A stretch of DNA of 64,000 nt, from contig NZ_OZ242364.1 in the NCBI RefSeq assembly GCF_965208925.1, positions 2,418,001-2,482,000 of the forward strand. Reading direction: 5' to 3'. How positions within the stretch are numbered: the stretch's first letter is position 1; each line of letters starts with the position of its first letter. The notes below the pieces were generated by a model. The model saw only the letters and a program-made list of their open reading frames with translations, had not been told where the DNA came from and did not search any database. The stretch is from Poriferisodalis sp965208925 (lineage in GTDB: Bacteria > Actinomycetota > Acidimicrobiia > Acidimicrobiales > Poriferisodalaceae). Of the stretch, positions 21,689 through 30,077 are shown one piece after another. Position numbers and translations under genes: made by a program.

Positions 21689-22750
21689 ATGATCAACCTC
21701 CGCTACCACATCGTGTCGATCGCGGCAGTCTTCCTGGCCTTGGCGATCGGCCTGGCGCTGGGCTCGACATTTGTGGACTCGGTGCTGGTGAGCAACCTGG
21801 AGTCACGCGTGGACCAGTTGCAGGCCGACACCGAATCGGCGATCGAACGACAAGCGGAAGCTGAGGCGGAGCTCGGCGAGGCTGAGGCCGCACGCGACGC
21901 AGCGCTTGCGAGCGTTGAAGCGGCGCGGTCCGTACGGTTCGAAGTCGAGGATCTCGTACGGCCGTACCTTCCCCAAGGTCGACTGAGCGGCACGACGACG
22001 CTCATCGTGGCACCGGAATCCACGGACCGGGCCGCCGTGGCGGCGATCCGCGCACGCCTCGATGCGACGGACGCGCGCCATGGCGGGGTGCTGTGGCTCA
22101 GCGATGATCTCCGCCTGCACGATCCCGGAGTGCGCCAGAGCATCGCCGAGGCATTCTCGCTGGCCGGTGACAGCCGCAACGCGGTGCGCAGAGCGCTTCG
22201 CTTCCTGCTGCCTCAGGCGCTGTTCAGGCCGACAGAGGCCGGTTCCAGCCAGATGCTCGCCGATGATGTCAACGCAATCACCGACTTCGGGGCGCTTGAC
22301 GGCTTCGCTCGCGGCTTCTCGGCGGTCCCGCCGACTCGTACGGCGCTCACCCTGCTCCGTGATCTGGAGTTGGTCACCCATGACGGCACTGGCGCCGTCG
22401 CGCTGCACCTGCTTGGCGGCGAGCCACTGCGAATTGTGGTGGTCACCGATGCGGCGGCGGCCGGGCTGAACCAGGACTTTATTTTCGATCTGTTGAGGGC
22501 GGTCGTTGACGACGGCCACGCGGGCACCGGCGTCATCGTCGAAGTACCCGCGCCCGGGGCAGCGGGAGTCGGCTATGGCGCAGTGCTGAAGCGAGTCCGG
22601 TCCGACCCTGTGCTCGCGGGATCGTTCGCGAGTGTCGATGATGTCGAGACCTTCTCTGGCGACTTGGCGCTGCTGGTTGCGCTGGAGCGGCTGCCTGCCG
22701 TCAGTCACTTCTCGAGAGCTGATCTCAACCACGGTCTGGGCCCGTCATGA
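21689..22750 (+). CDS. steB: SteB/MctB-like single-pass membrane protein
   Basis: 353 aa. The N-terminus INLRYHIVSIAAVFLALAIG is the hallmark of the DUF3186 family, annotated as copper transporter MctB in Mycobacterium and SteB in Corynebacterium. One membrane helix (about residues 8-28) is followed by an extracytoplasmic coiled coil (about 35-80, rich in E/A/R) and a Rossmann-like outer domain. There is no obvious metal-binding Cys/His cluster, so the division role with SteA seems the better guess. It follows steA by 13 nt and overlaps the glycosyltransferase start (ATGA). Confidence 0.88.
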   Translation: MINLRYHIVSIAAVFLALAIGLALGSTFVDSVLVSNLESRVDQLQADTESAIERQAEAEAELGEAEAARDAALASVEAARSVRFEVEDLVRPYLPQGRLSGTTTLIVAPESTDRAAVAAIRARLDATDARHGGVLWLSDDLRLHDPGVRQSIAEAFSLAGDSRNAVRRALRFLLPQALFRPTEAGSSQMLADDVNAITDFGALDGFARGFSAVPPTRTALTLLRDLELVTHDGTGAVALHLLGGEPLRIVVVTDAAAAGLNQDFIFDLLRAVVDDGHAGTGVIVEVPAPGAAGVGYGAVLKRVRSDPVLAGSFASVDDVETFSGDLALLVALERLPAVSHFSRADLNHGLGPS

Positions 22751-23619
22751 CCCATGCCGTGGCGATTGTGCCCGCCTTCGAACGGGCGGACACGGTGGGT
22801 GCCACGGTGACGGCGCTGCGGACGGTGTCCGATGTGCTCGACGTCATCGTGGTCGACGATGGGTCCCGGGACCGAACTGCGGCTGCGGCTGCCGCCGCAG
22901 GAGCGCGCGTCATCGAGCTCGCACGCAATCGCGGCAAAGCAGCGGCGGTCGCCGCGGGCATCGCGGCGTCCGGCGCCCCCGACGTGTACCTCCTCATCGA
23001 TGCCGATCTGGGCGACTCCGCCGCGTTGGCTGCTGACCTGCTGCAGCCGGTTGCGCTGGGCGAAGCCGACATGACGATCGCCGTCTTCGATGCTGCTGAG
23101 AGCCAAAGCGGGTTCGGTCTCGTCAAGGCGTTCGCGGCACGCGTCCTGCGTTCTGAGACGGGACTCGAACTGGCCGAACCCCTTTCGGGTCAGCGCGCCG
23201 TGCGGGGTCCGCTGATGCGATCGCTGCATCTGGCGCCCGGGTTCGGTCTCGAGATCGGTCTGACGCTTGATGCAGCCGACCGCGGAGCCCGTATCAGCGA
23301 GGTCGAGATCGGCTTCAGCCATCGGCAGACCGGGCGTGACCTCAGCGGCTTCGCGCATCGGGCGCGCATCGGGCGCCACGTCTACCGCGCGGTGGCGGCT
23401 CGCACCGGCTGGCCGAAGGCGGTCTCCTCGCTGGTCGCCTCACTGCTGAGCCGCACCATCTCCGCAGCACGCCGTGTGCCGTTGCGTGCCCGGGGGCAGC
23501 GGATCGGGAGCACGGCACGCCAGTCATGGCAGCGAGCATGGCAGTTCCGACTGCCGCGCTCGCTTCGGGACCTGCGGTCGTGGCGTCCATTGCGGCGCCG
23601 GCGCACACGAGGGCCATGA
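22747..23619 (+). CDS. family 2 glycosyltransferase
   Basis: 290 aa GT-A enzyme, likely cytoplasmic or membrane-attached. N-terminal nucleotide-sugar site: VAIVPAFERADTVG, VIVVDDGSRDRTA and VYLLIDADLGD (about residue 83), the last being the DXD metal motif. The acceptor loop (LSGQRAVRG) resembles glucosyl-3-phosphoglycerate and dolichyl-phosphate-type GT2 enzymes; substrates cannot be named. The last 60 residues are strongly basic (RSWRPLRRRRTRGP), suggesting membrane or polyanion contact. It overlaps steB upstream and the WecA-like gene downstream by 4 nt each, so it probably makes an envelope glycan or glycolipid with that partner. Confidence 0.85.
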   Translation: MTHAVAIVPAFERADTVGATVTALRTVSDVLDVIVVDDGSRDRTAAAAAAAGARVIELARNRGKAAAVAAGIAASGAPDVYLLIDADLGDSAALAADLLQPVALGEADMTIAVFDAAESQSGFGLVKAFAARVLRSETGLELAEPLSGQRAVRGPLMRSLHLAPGFGLEIGLTLDAADRGARISEVEIGFSHRQTGRDLSGFAHRARIGRHVYRAVAARTGWPKAVSSLVASLLSRTISAARRVPLRARGQRIGSTARQSWQRAWQFRLPRSLRDLRSWRPLRRRRTRGP

Positions 23620-24731
23620 CGCTGGTGCCGTCGCTGGCCCTGATCATCAATACGACGCACACGGGGGCGTTGCTGGGCGCGGCATTCGCGGGATCACTGC
23701 TCGTTGCAGCGCTGTTCTGGCGCTGGTTCGGCGCGAGCATGAGCCGAGATCGCTGGATCCGGCCCAACTACCGGGGGCAGCCGATCGTCGCCGTCTCGGG
23801 TCTGGTCGTACTGGTCGTCAGCTTGATCGCAATTGCGACCACAGCAGTCGTCATCGTCTCATTGCCCGAGGGCGAGTGGCACTGGGCTGTGCACGCACCA
23901 GATCAATCTGTGCTGCTGGCCCGCTCGCCTGATTCGGCCACGATCGCCGGCGGAATTGCTGCGCTGGTGCTGCTCGGGGGATTCGGCTGGCTCGGTTATC
24001 GCGACGACGCCCGCGGGTCCACAGACGGCCAAGCGGCCGCGAGCGGCTTCGCCGGACACCTTCGTCAGAGCTTGCGCCAGCGAGCCTTCACAACCGGGCT
24101 GCAGAAGGCGCTTGGCGGTTTCTTCGTTGCGGCCGTGGCTGTGCAGATCGCCCTGTGGGGCGACCCGGGGGAGGCGCGTTACCTCGCCGGCGCGAATCCT
24201 GGAGATTGGTTCGATCCGGTGCCGCACGCCGTCGGCTTGGGCACCGATCCCGACGCCACATGGAGCCTGATGGCGCTGATGCGCGGGGTGTTGATCGTGG
24301 CCTTGTCGGCGAACCTGCTGAACCTGCTGGACCGAGCGCCCGGACGCGCCGCCAAAGCCTCACTCGGATGGTGGCTGATTGCTTTGGTGCCGGCGGCGCT
24401 CGTGGCGCCAGGCTCAGCGGGACGCTTCGGTCTGGGGTTCGAGGTCACCGAATGGGCTGTGTGGGCTGGGGCTGCCGTCGGCGCATCAGTCGGACTGCTG
24501 CGAAGCGAGCTCGCTGAGCAGCACATGCAGGGTGACACCGGCGTCAATCCAGTAGGCGCCGTCTTGGGCATAGCGACGGTCGTCGCGTATCCGGCAACTG
24601 TTGAGTGGGTCGTGCTGGCGGTGTTGTCGGCTGTGAACCTGGCCAGCGAGCGCTGGTCGTTCAGCCGGCTCATCGATGCAGTACCGCCGCTCCGCTGGCT
24701 GGACCGGCTCGGCTCGCCCCATCGCCACTAA
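23616..24731 (+). CDS. WecA/MraY-like polyprenyl-phosphate sugar-phosphate transferase, divergent
   Basis: 371 aa polytopic membrane protein with about nine or ten hydrophobic segments. It shows a weakened form of the WecA/MraY pattern: GYRDDARGS (the DDxxK-type Asp pair, near residue 130), NLLNLLDRAPGR (the NxxNxxDGxDGL motif, near 230) and GDTGVNPVGAVLG (the GDxGS motif, near 308). It would join a sugar-phosphate to undecaprenyl-phosphate. ATG 23616 overlaps the glycosyltransferase stop; an earlier in-frame start at 23526 would lie inside that gene. The pairing with a GT2 gene and steAB suggests lipid-linked glycan assembly at the division site. Active-site changes (R instead of K, D instead of DGxDG) leave activity uncertain. 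Confidence 0.72.
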   Translation: MTLVPSLALIINTTHTGALLGAAFAGSLLVAALFWRWFGASMSRDRWIRPNYRGQPIVAVSGLVVLVVSLIAIATTAVVIVSLPEGEWHWAVHAPDQSVLLARSPDSATIAGGIAALVLLGGFGWLGYRDDARGSTDGQAAASGFAGHLRQSLRQRAFTTGLQKALGGFFVAAVAVQIALWGDPGEARYLAGANPGDWFDPVPHAVGLGTDPDATWSLMALMRGVLIVALSANLLNLLDRAPGRAAKASLGWWLIALVPAALVAPGSAGRFGLGFEVTEWAVWAGAAVGASVGLLRSELAEQHMQGDTGVNPVGAVLGIATVVAYPATVEWVVLAVLSAVNLASERWSFSRLIDAVPPLRWLDRLGSPHRH

Positions 24732-24756
24732 GTAGGTGCGCCCGCTGGGGAGGCGG

Positions 24757-26271
24757 CTATGCCCGCTGCATGGCAGCGGCGCATTGGCGATGCTCGGCGA
24801 GGCGCTCGTCGAGGCCGGGGTGAACGATCTGGCCGTCGCGCACAACCGGCCGACCGGCCACGATCGTGTCCCGTGCGGACAGTGGGCCGCAGCGCAGCCA
24901 TGCCTCGATGGGATCAGAGAGGGCGCCTGCGAATGCCGGCCCGTCAAGCTGCCATACCACGAGATCGCCGCACGCGCCGGGCGACAGCTCGCCGATCTCG
25001 CCGACTCGGCCCAGGCACCCTGCGCTGCCACGGGTTGCAACTTCGAGGACTTCGCGAGCGGCGAAGTACACGGTGCTGTCCTGTCCGGGGCTGTCGTGTC
25101 CGGTGTGTTCGGCGCAGCCGTCATTGCCATCGGCGGGCCTGCCGCTGTCCAACCCCTTCTCGGCGCTCAATTGCCGTTGGCCGTCGCGCAGCCGCCCCAC
25201 CAGCAGTGCATTGCGCGCCTCGGTCCACATCGACGCCGAATCGGTGCTGGACGAGCCGTCCACGCCGAGTCCCACCGGCACGCCCGCAGCTCGCAGCTCG
25301 CGTACAGGCGCCAGCCCGACGCCGAGCAGCAGGTTCGAGCTCGGGCAGTGCGCCACACCGGTGCCCCACGCTCCCAAGCGGGCGATCTCGGCTGCGTTGG
25401 GCTGCACGCCGTGCGCGATCCACGAACGATTCGAGCCCCAACCGCAGTGCTCGAAGTAGTCCACCGGGCGCATCCCGAACATCTCGATGCAGAAGCCGTC
25501 CTCGCCGGGGTCCTCGCACAGGTGGGTGTGCAGCCGCACGTCAAGCCGCTCGGCCAGCTCGGCGGTGGCCGTCATCAGGTCGGTCGACACCGAGAACGGC
25601 GAGCAGGGGGCCAGCGCAATGCGCACCATCGCATCGGGCGCGCGGTCGTGGTGGGCAACGACCAGCCGTTCCGATTCGGCCAGGATCTCGTCGGGAGACT
25701 GGCAGACCTGGTCGGGGGGCAACCCGCCGTCGGACTGGCCAAGCGACATCGAGCCTCGGGTCGGGTGAAAGCGCATGCCCAATTCGACGGCGGCGGCGAT
25801 CTCCGCGGCAATCAAGTCGCCCGCGTCCCGCGGATGCACGTAGAGATGATCGGTGCTGGTGGTGCAGCCGCCCAGCGCCAGCTCTGCAAGGCCGACCCAG
25901 GCGGACAGGTACGCGCCCTGCTCATCGAGCCGAGCCCACAGGGGGTACAGCGTGGTGAGCCAGTCGAACAGGCCGCCTCGAAGTGCCGGCGCGTATGACC
26001 GGGTGAGGTTTTGATACATGTGGTGATGGGTGTTGACGAGTCCCGGCGTCACCAGGCAGCCGCTTGCGTCAACGCGATCCTTCGTAGCCGGCAGCGGAGC
26101 GGTGGCATCGCCGACGGCGCTGACGAGCCCGTCGGTGATGGCAACCCACCCGCCGACGATCTCGCGGCGCTGATCGTCGCAGGTCGCCAGCAGGTCAGCG
26201 CTGTGCACAACCAGGTCCGCCGGCGCAGGATCGGGCCCGGTGTGCTGTGTGCGGTCACCGGTGTCGCTCAT
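24757..26271 (-). CDS. 8-oxoguanine deaminase (amidohydrolase superfamily)
   Basis: Predicted to deaminate 8-oxoguanine to urate in a purine salvage or damage-disposal route. 504 aa. The metal-binding motif THHHMYQNLTRSYAP (about residue 80) is characteristic of this subgroup, as are WLTTLYPLWARLD, GCTTSTDHLYVHP and SMSLGQSDGGLPPD. The downstream metal ligands are LHTHLCED (about 245), the His in SWIAHGVQ and the Asp in GLGVDGSSSTDS. A low-complexity insert near residues 380-400 (GRPADGNDGCAEHTGHDSPG) is unusual. ATG 26271 has a strong ribosome binding site (GGGAGAGG). The gene lies opposite to its neighbours, between steAB and pyrG, which are normally close together, so it looks inserted. 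Related hydroxyatrazine-type hydrolases are the alternative. Confidence 0.86.
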   Translation of the reverse strand: MSDTGDRTQHTGPDPAPADLVVHSADLLATCDDQRREIVGGWVAITDGLVSAVGDATAPLPATKDRVDASGCLVTPGLVNTHHHMYQNLTRSYAPALRGGLFDWLTTLYPLWARLDEQGAYLSAWVGLAELALGGCTTSTDHLYVHPRDAGDLIAAEIAAAVELGMRFHPTRGSMSLGQSDGGLPPDQVCQSPDEILAESERLVVAHHDRAPDAMVRIALAPCSPFSVSTDLMTATAELAERLDVRLHTHLCEDPGEDGFCIEMFGMRPVDYFEHCGWGSNRSWIAHGVQPNAAEIARLGAWGTGVAHCPSSNLLLGVGLAPVRELRAAGVPVGLGVDGSSSTDSASMWTEARNALLVGRLRDGQRQLSAEKGLDSGRPADGNDGCAEHTGHDSPGQDSTVYFAAREVLEVATRGSAGCLGRVGEIGELSPGACGDLVVWQLDGPAFAGALSDPIEAWLRCGPLSARDTIVAGRPVVRDGQIVHPGLDERLAEHRQCAAAMQRA

Positions 26272-26384
26272 GGCCTCTCCCTGTCATCAGCCAGCCCTGC
26301 AGTGGCTAGCCGTGTATCAGCCAACGGGGCCCGGTGCGACGGTAGCTTGATGACACATGCGAGAGAGTCCACCCATACAGCCGC

Positions 26385-28049
26385 GTGGCTAAGCACATTT
26401 TCGTCACCGGTGGAGTTGCCAGCTCCCTCGGCAAGGGACTCACAGCGGCGTCGCTCGGGCGACTGCTGGCGGCTCGCGGACTGCGGGTCACCATGCAGAA
26501 GCTGGACCCGTACATCAACGTCGACCCCGGCACCCTCAACCCGTACGAGCACGGTGAGGTGTTCGTCACCGACGACGGCGGCGAGACCGACCTCGATCTC
26601 GGCCACTACGAGCGGTTCATCGACGTCTCGCTGACCCGTGACTCGAATGCGACGACCGGCTCGATCTACCAGAAGGTGCTCGCCGACGAGCGACGGGGGG
26701 AATACCTGGGCCGCACCGTGCAGGTCATCCCGCACATCACCGACGAGATCAAGGAGCGCATCCGCAAGCTGGCCGACGGCGACGTGGACGTGGTCATCAC
26801 CGAGGTGGGCGGCACGGTCGGCGACATCGAGATCCTGCCATTCCTCGAGGCAATCCGGCAGATGCGACTTGAGGTCGGCCGGCAGAACGTGTGCTACGTC
26901 CATGTCACGCTGGTGCCGTTCATCGGCCCATCAGGCGAGCAGAAAACCAAGCCCACGCAGCACTCGGTGACCGAGCTGCGCAGCCGCGGCGTGCAGCCCG
27001 ACGCCATCGTGCTGCGCAGCGAGGGTCCCATCGAGGACGGCCTGCGCAACAAGATCTCCAACCTCAGCGACGTCGAGCTGGCCGGCGTGGTGAACGCCCC
27101 CGACTCGTCGGTCCTCTATGAGATCCCGATGGTGCTGCGGTCAGAAGGTCTCGACAGCTTCCTGTGCGGGATCCTCGGCTTCGAAGACGTCGAGCCCGAC
27201 CTCGCCGACTGGGAGGCGATGCTTGCACGCATCAAGGCGCCGCAGGCGACGGTGCGCGTGGGCATCATCGGCAAGTACGTGGCGCTTCCCGATGCCTACC
27301 TGTCTGTCGTGGAGGCGCTCCGCCACGCGGCCTCCTACCACGGCGTCGCCCTCGACATCGAGTGGATCCATTCCGAGGAAATCGAGGGGTTGCTCGCTGC
27401 GGGGCGGCTGCGCCACCTCGACGGGATGGTGATCCCGGGAGGGTTCGGCTCGCGGGGCATCGAGGGCAAGATCGCCGCAGCTGCGTACTCGCGCGAACAC
27501 GACATACCGTGCTTGGGCCTGTGCTTGGGGCTGCAGGTCATGGTCATCGAGTTCTGCCGCAACGAGCTGGGCCTGCTGGGCGCCAACTCCACCGAGTTCG
27601 ACCCCAACACGCTGCACCCGGTGATCGATCTCATGCATGCACAGCGCGGCATCGAGGACAAGGGCGGCACCATGCGGCTCGGCGCATACGTGGCCAGGCT
27701 GGCGCCGCGCAGCCGCGTGGCGGCGATGTACGGCGACACGCTGGTCAACGAGCGGCACCGGCATCGCTACGAGGTGAACAGCGCCTACCGGCAGCGGATG
27801 GAGGAGGGGGGCCTGCAGTGCAGCGGGCTGTCGCCCGATGGGCGGCTGGCGGAGTTCATCGAGCTGGACGGTCATGCGTTCTGGGTGGGCACCCAGGCCC
27901 ACCCCGAGTTCAAGAGCCGCCCGAATCGCCCGGCCCCGCTGTTCTGCGGACTGGTAGGCGCTGCGCTGGCGCGGGCCGAGGGACGCAATCCTCAACTGCT
28001 GCCGGCATCCACTGGAAGCGGGCCGTTGGGCACTGAACCCCTGGCCTGA
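26385..28049 (+). CDS. pyrG: CTP synthase
   Basis: Makes CTP from UTP, ATP and glutamine. 554 aa. Amidoligase domain at residues 1-265 with KHIFVTGGVASSLGKGLTA, QKLDPYINVDPGT and GGTVGDIE. Class I glutamine amidotransferase at about 290-540: GLCLGLQVM holds the nucleophilic Cys near 382, and HPEFKSRP holds the catalytic His/Glu near 507. The start is GTG 26385; MAKHIFVTGG fits the family N-terminus. No strong Shine-Dalgarno sequence is seen. It is divergent from the 8-oxoguanine deaminase and followed after 2 nt by xerD. Confidence 0.97.
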   Translation: MAKHIFVTGGVASSLGKGLTAASLGRLLAARGLRVTMQKLDPYINVDPGTLNPYEHGEVFVTDDGGETDLDLGHYERFIDVSLTRDSNATTGSIYQKVLADERRGEYLGRTVQVIPHITDEIKERIRKLADGDVDVVITEVGGTVGDIEILPFLEAIRQMRLEVGRQNVCYVHVTLVPFIGPSGEQKTKPTQHSVTELRSRGVQPDAIVLRSEGPIEDGLRNKISNLSDVELAGVVNAPDSSVLYEIPMVLRSEGLDSFLCGILGFEDVEPDLADWEAMLARIKAPQATVRVGIIGKYVALPDAYLSVVEALRHAASYHGVALDIEWIHSEEIEGLLAAGRLRHLDGMVIPGGFGSRGIEGKIAAAAYSREHDIPCLGLCLGLQVMVIEFCRNELGLLGANSTEFDPNTLHPVIDLMHAQRGIEDKGGTMRLGAYVARLAPRSRVAAMYGDTLVNERHRHRYEVNSAYRQRMEEGGLQCSGLSPDGRLAEFIELDGHAFWVGTQAHPEFKSRPNRPAPLFCGLVGAALARAEGRNPQLLPASTGSGPLGTEPLA

Positions 28050-28051
28050 CG

Positions 28052-28978
28052 GTGCCCGCTGCGCTGGCGGTCGAGGCCGAGGACTACTTGGGCTGGTTGT
28101 CGAACGAGCGAGGCCGAGCGCCGCGCACCGTGGCGTCGTACCGGGCCGATCTCGGCGGTTTTGCGGCATGGCTCGAGGCACGAGGCACTGATCTGCTCGG
28201 TGCCAGCTCCGCTGACATAGCGGCATACCTGACGCACCTGCGTGACGATCTCGGGCGGGCAGCTTCCACTGCGGCTCGTGCCGCGGTCAGCCTGCGCGGC
28301 CTCTACCGGTTCCTGGTGGCCGAGGATCTGGCAGCGACCGATCCCGCCGGCTCGCTCGATATGCCCCGTGCGCCTGCCGGGTTGCCGCGTGCATTGCGGC
28401 GCGATCAGGTCGAGCAGCTTCTGGCATCCCCCGTGGGAGACGGCCCGCTGGTGCGGCGAGACCGGGCCATGCTCGAAGTGCTCTACGGCATGGGTCTGCG
28501 GGCAAGCGAGCTGGTGGCGCTCTCGCTGGGCGATGTCGACCTCGGCGAGCGGCTCATGCGCGTGTGGGGCAAGGGCGGCAAGGAGCGCGTCGTGCCCGTG
28601 GGGCGTCACGCTGCAGATGCAGTGGGCGAATGGCTGAGCGGCGCCGGACGCGAAGCGCTGGAACCTGCTGCGTGGCGGTCAAGAGACGACGCCGCAGCGT
28701 TGTTCCTGAATTCCCGAGGTCGCCGCATCACCCGTCAGGGCGTCTGGCTGATCGTGCGCCGCCACGGCGACCGTGTCGGCCTCGGATCCGACCAGCTCAC
28801 TACCCATGTCCTGCGCCATTCGTGCGCAACGCACATGCTCGACGGCGGCGCCGACATCCGCAGCGTGCAGGAGCTGCTCGGCCACGCGTCGATCTCGAGC
28901 ACCCAGCGCTACACCGCGGTGTCACAGGAACGGCTGACCGAGGTCTACCGCCAAGCCCACCCCCGCGCCCGCTACTAG
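28052..28978 (+). CDS. xerD: tyrosine recombinase XerD
   Basis: Resolves chromosome dimers at dif with XerC. 308 aa. SAM-like N-terminal core-binding domain at residues 1-100 (YLGWLSNERGRAPRTVASY), catalytic domain from about 115. All catalytic residues are visible: Arg in GMGLRASELVAL, Lys in GKGGKERVVPVG, HVLRHSCATHML (HxxR), His in LLGHASISSTQRYT and the Tyr in the same stretch. pyrG-xerD adjacency is conserved in actinobacteria, which argues for the housekeeping enzyme rather than a phage integrase. Confidence 0.93.
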   Translation: MPAALAVEAEDYLGWLSNERGRAPRTVASYRADLGGFAAWLEARGTDLLGASSADIAAYLTHLRDDLGRAASTAARAAVSLRGLYRFLVAEDLAATDPAGSLDMPRAPAGLPRALRRDQVEQLLASPVGDGPLVRRDRAMLEVLYGMGLRASELVALSLGDVDLGERLMRVWGKGGKERVVPVGRHAADAVGEWLSGAGREALEPAAWRSRDDAAALFLNSRGRRITRQGVWLIVRRHGDRVGLGSDQLTTHVLRHSCATHMLDGGADIRSVQELLGHASISSTQRYTAVSQERLTEVYRQAHPRARY

Positions 28979-28993
28979 CCGTCGAGGCGGCTA
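28976..28993. terminator. bidirectional hairpin between xerD and trpS
   Basis: TAGCCG, loop TCGAGG, CGGCTA. The stem includes the xerD stop TAG and the trpS stop from the other strand, so it may serve both convergent genes. Confidence 0.4.
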
Positions 28994-29992
28994 TTTGGGC
29001 AGAAAGCCCATCGCTTCTTTGGCGCGGGCCAAGGTGCCGCACGCCACGGCCTCGGCCTTGTCGGCGCCGGCGGCGATGATGCGGGCGAGCTCGGCGGGGT
29101 CGGCATCGAGTTCGGCCTTCTTCGCTGCTATGGGCTCGAGCATGGCGACGATCGCATCGGCGGTGTCGGACTTGAGGGCGCCGTACTGGCTGTAGCCCGC
29201 TGCGGAGTCGGCAGGGCTGCGACCCGTGGCAGCACCCAGGATCGACAGCAAGTTCGAGACGCCCGGCTTCGCTTCGGGGTCGTAGCGCACCTCGGACTCC
29301 GAGTCGGTCACGGCACGGGCGAACTTGCGCGCGATGTCGGCAGGGTCGTCGAAGATGCCGACGGAGCCTTGGGGGCTCTCGGCTGACTTGGACATCTTGC
29401 CGGTCGGATTCTGAAGGTCCATGACGCGGGCGCCGACTGTGGGAATCGCAGCCTCAGGGATCACGAACGTGTCGCCATAGCGGCTGTTGAACCGCTGCGC
29501 CACATCACGCGTCAGCTCGAGGTGCTGGCGCTGATCATCGCCGACGGGGACGCGATCGGCGTCGTAGATCAAGATGTCCGCCGCCATCAGCGCGGGGTAC
29601 GTGAACAGGCCGGCTGAGACATGGTCGCCGCCCCCCTCGTCCCCCTCCGACCGCGCGGACTTGTCCTTGAACTGGGTCATCCGGCGCAGCTCGCCGAGCG
29701 ACACCGTGCATTCGAGCAGCCACGACAGCTCCGTGTGCTGGGGCACATGGCTCTGCACGAACAGAGTGCAGACATCGGGATCGAGGCCGACCGAGATGAG
29801 CGTGGCCATCGTGCCCAACGTGGCAGCGCGCAGCTGGTCCGGATTCTGCTGGACGGTGACGGCGTGCAGGTCGACGGCGCAGTAGAAGGCGTCGGCGTCG
29901 TGCTGGTCGATCGCCCACTGGCGCAGCGCCCCGAGATAGTTGCCGAGGTGAACATCGCCGGTGGGCTGGATGCCCGAGAGCACTCGTGTCAT
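28991..29992 (-). CDS. trpS: tryptophanyl-tRNA synthetase
   Basis: Charges tRNA-Trp. 333 aa. The N-terminus MTRVLSGIQPTGDVHLGNYLGAL carries the HIGH-type motif (HLGN), and KMSKS is perfect in PTGKMSKSAESPQG near residue 198. FTYPALMAADILIYDAD and VPVGDDQRQHLEL line the active site. The start ATG 29992 gives the conserved N-terminus; further upstream the frame stays open but would overlap the divergent scpA promoter. A TACCGT hexamer lies 8 nt upstream, so the mRNA may be leaderless. Confidence 0.96.
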   Translation of the reverse strand: MTRVLSGIQPTGDVHLGNYLGALRQWAIDQHDADAFYCAVDLHAVTVQQNPDQLRAATLGTMATLISVGLDPDVCTLFVQSHVPQHTELSWLLECTVSLGELRRMTQFKDKSARSEGDEGGGDHVSAGLFTYPALMAADILIYDADRVPVGDDQRQHLELTRDVAQRFNSRYGDTFVIPEAAIPTVGARVMDLQNPTGKMSKSAESPQGSVGIFDDPADIARKFARAVTDSESEVRYDPEAKPGVSNLLSILGAATGRSPADSAAGYSQYGALKSDTADAIVAMLEPIAAKKAELDADPAELARIIAAGADKAEAVACGTLARAKEAMGFLPK

Positions 29993-30000
29993 GGCGCCGG

Positions 30001-30006
30001 ACGGTA
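30001..30006 (-). promoter_or_regulatory. -10 hexamer for leaderless trpS
   Basis: On the minus strand TACCGT ends 8 nt before the trpS ATG. The divergent scpA start has the matching arrangement TACCTT plus 8 nt. Confidence 0.45.
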
Positions 30007-30063
30007 CCGGGTAGCGCCCGAAGAAACCCGCCAAATATCCCGGGCCCCGCAGACATGCCGCGG

Positions 30064-30069
30064 TACCTT
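30064..30069 (+). promoter_or_regulatory. -10 hexamer for leaderless scpA
   Basis: TACCTT ends 8 nt before GTG 30078. Confidence 0.45.
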
Positions 30070-30077
30070 CGGGCCGC

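Noticed and set aside
28052..28978. Phage integrase instead of XerD
   Set aside because: The position after pyrG and the full Xer-type motif set fit the housekeeping recombinase.
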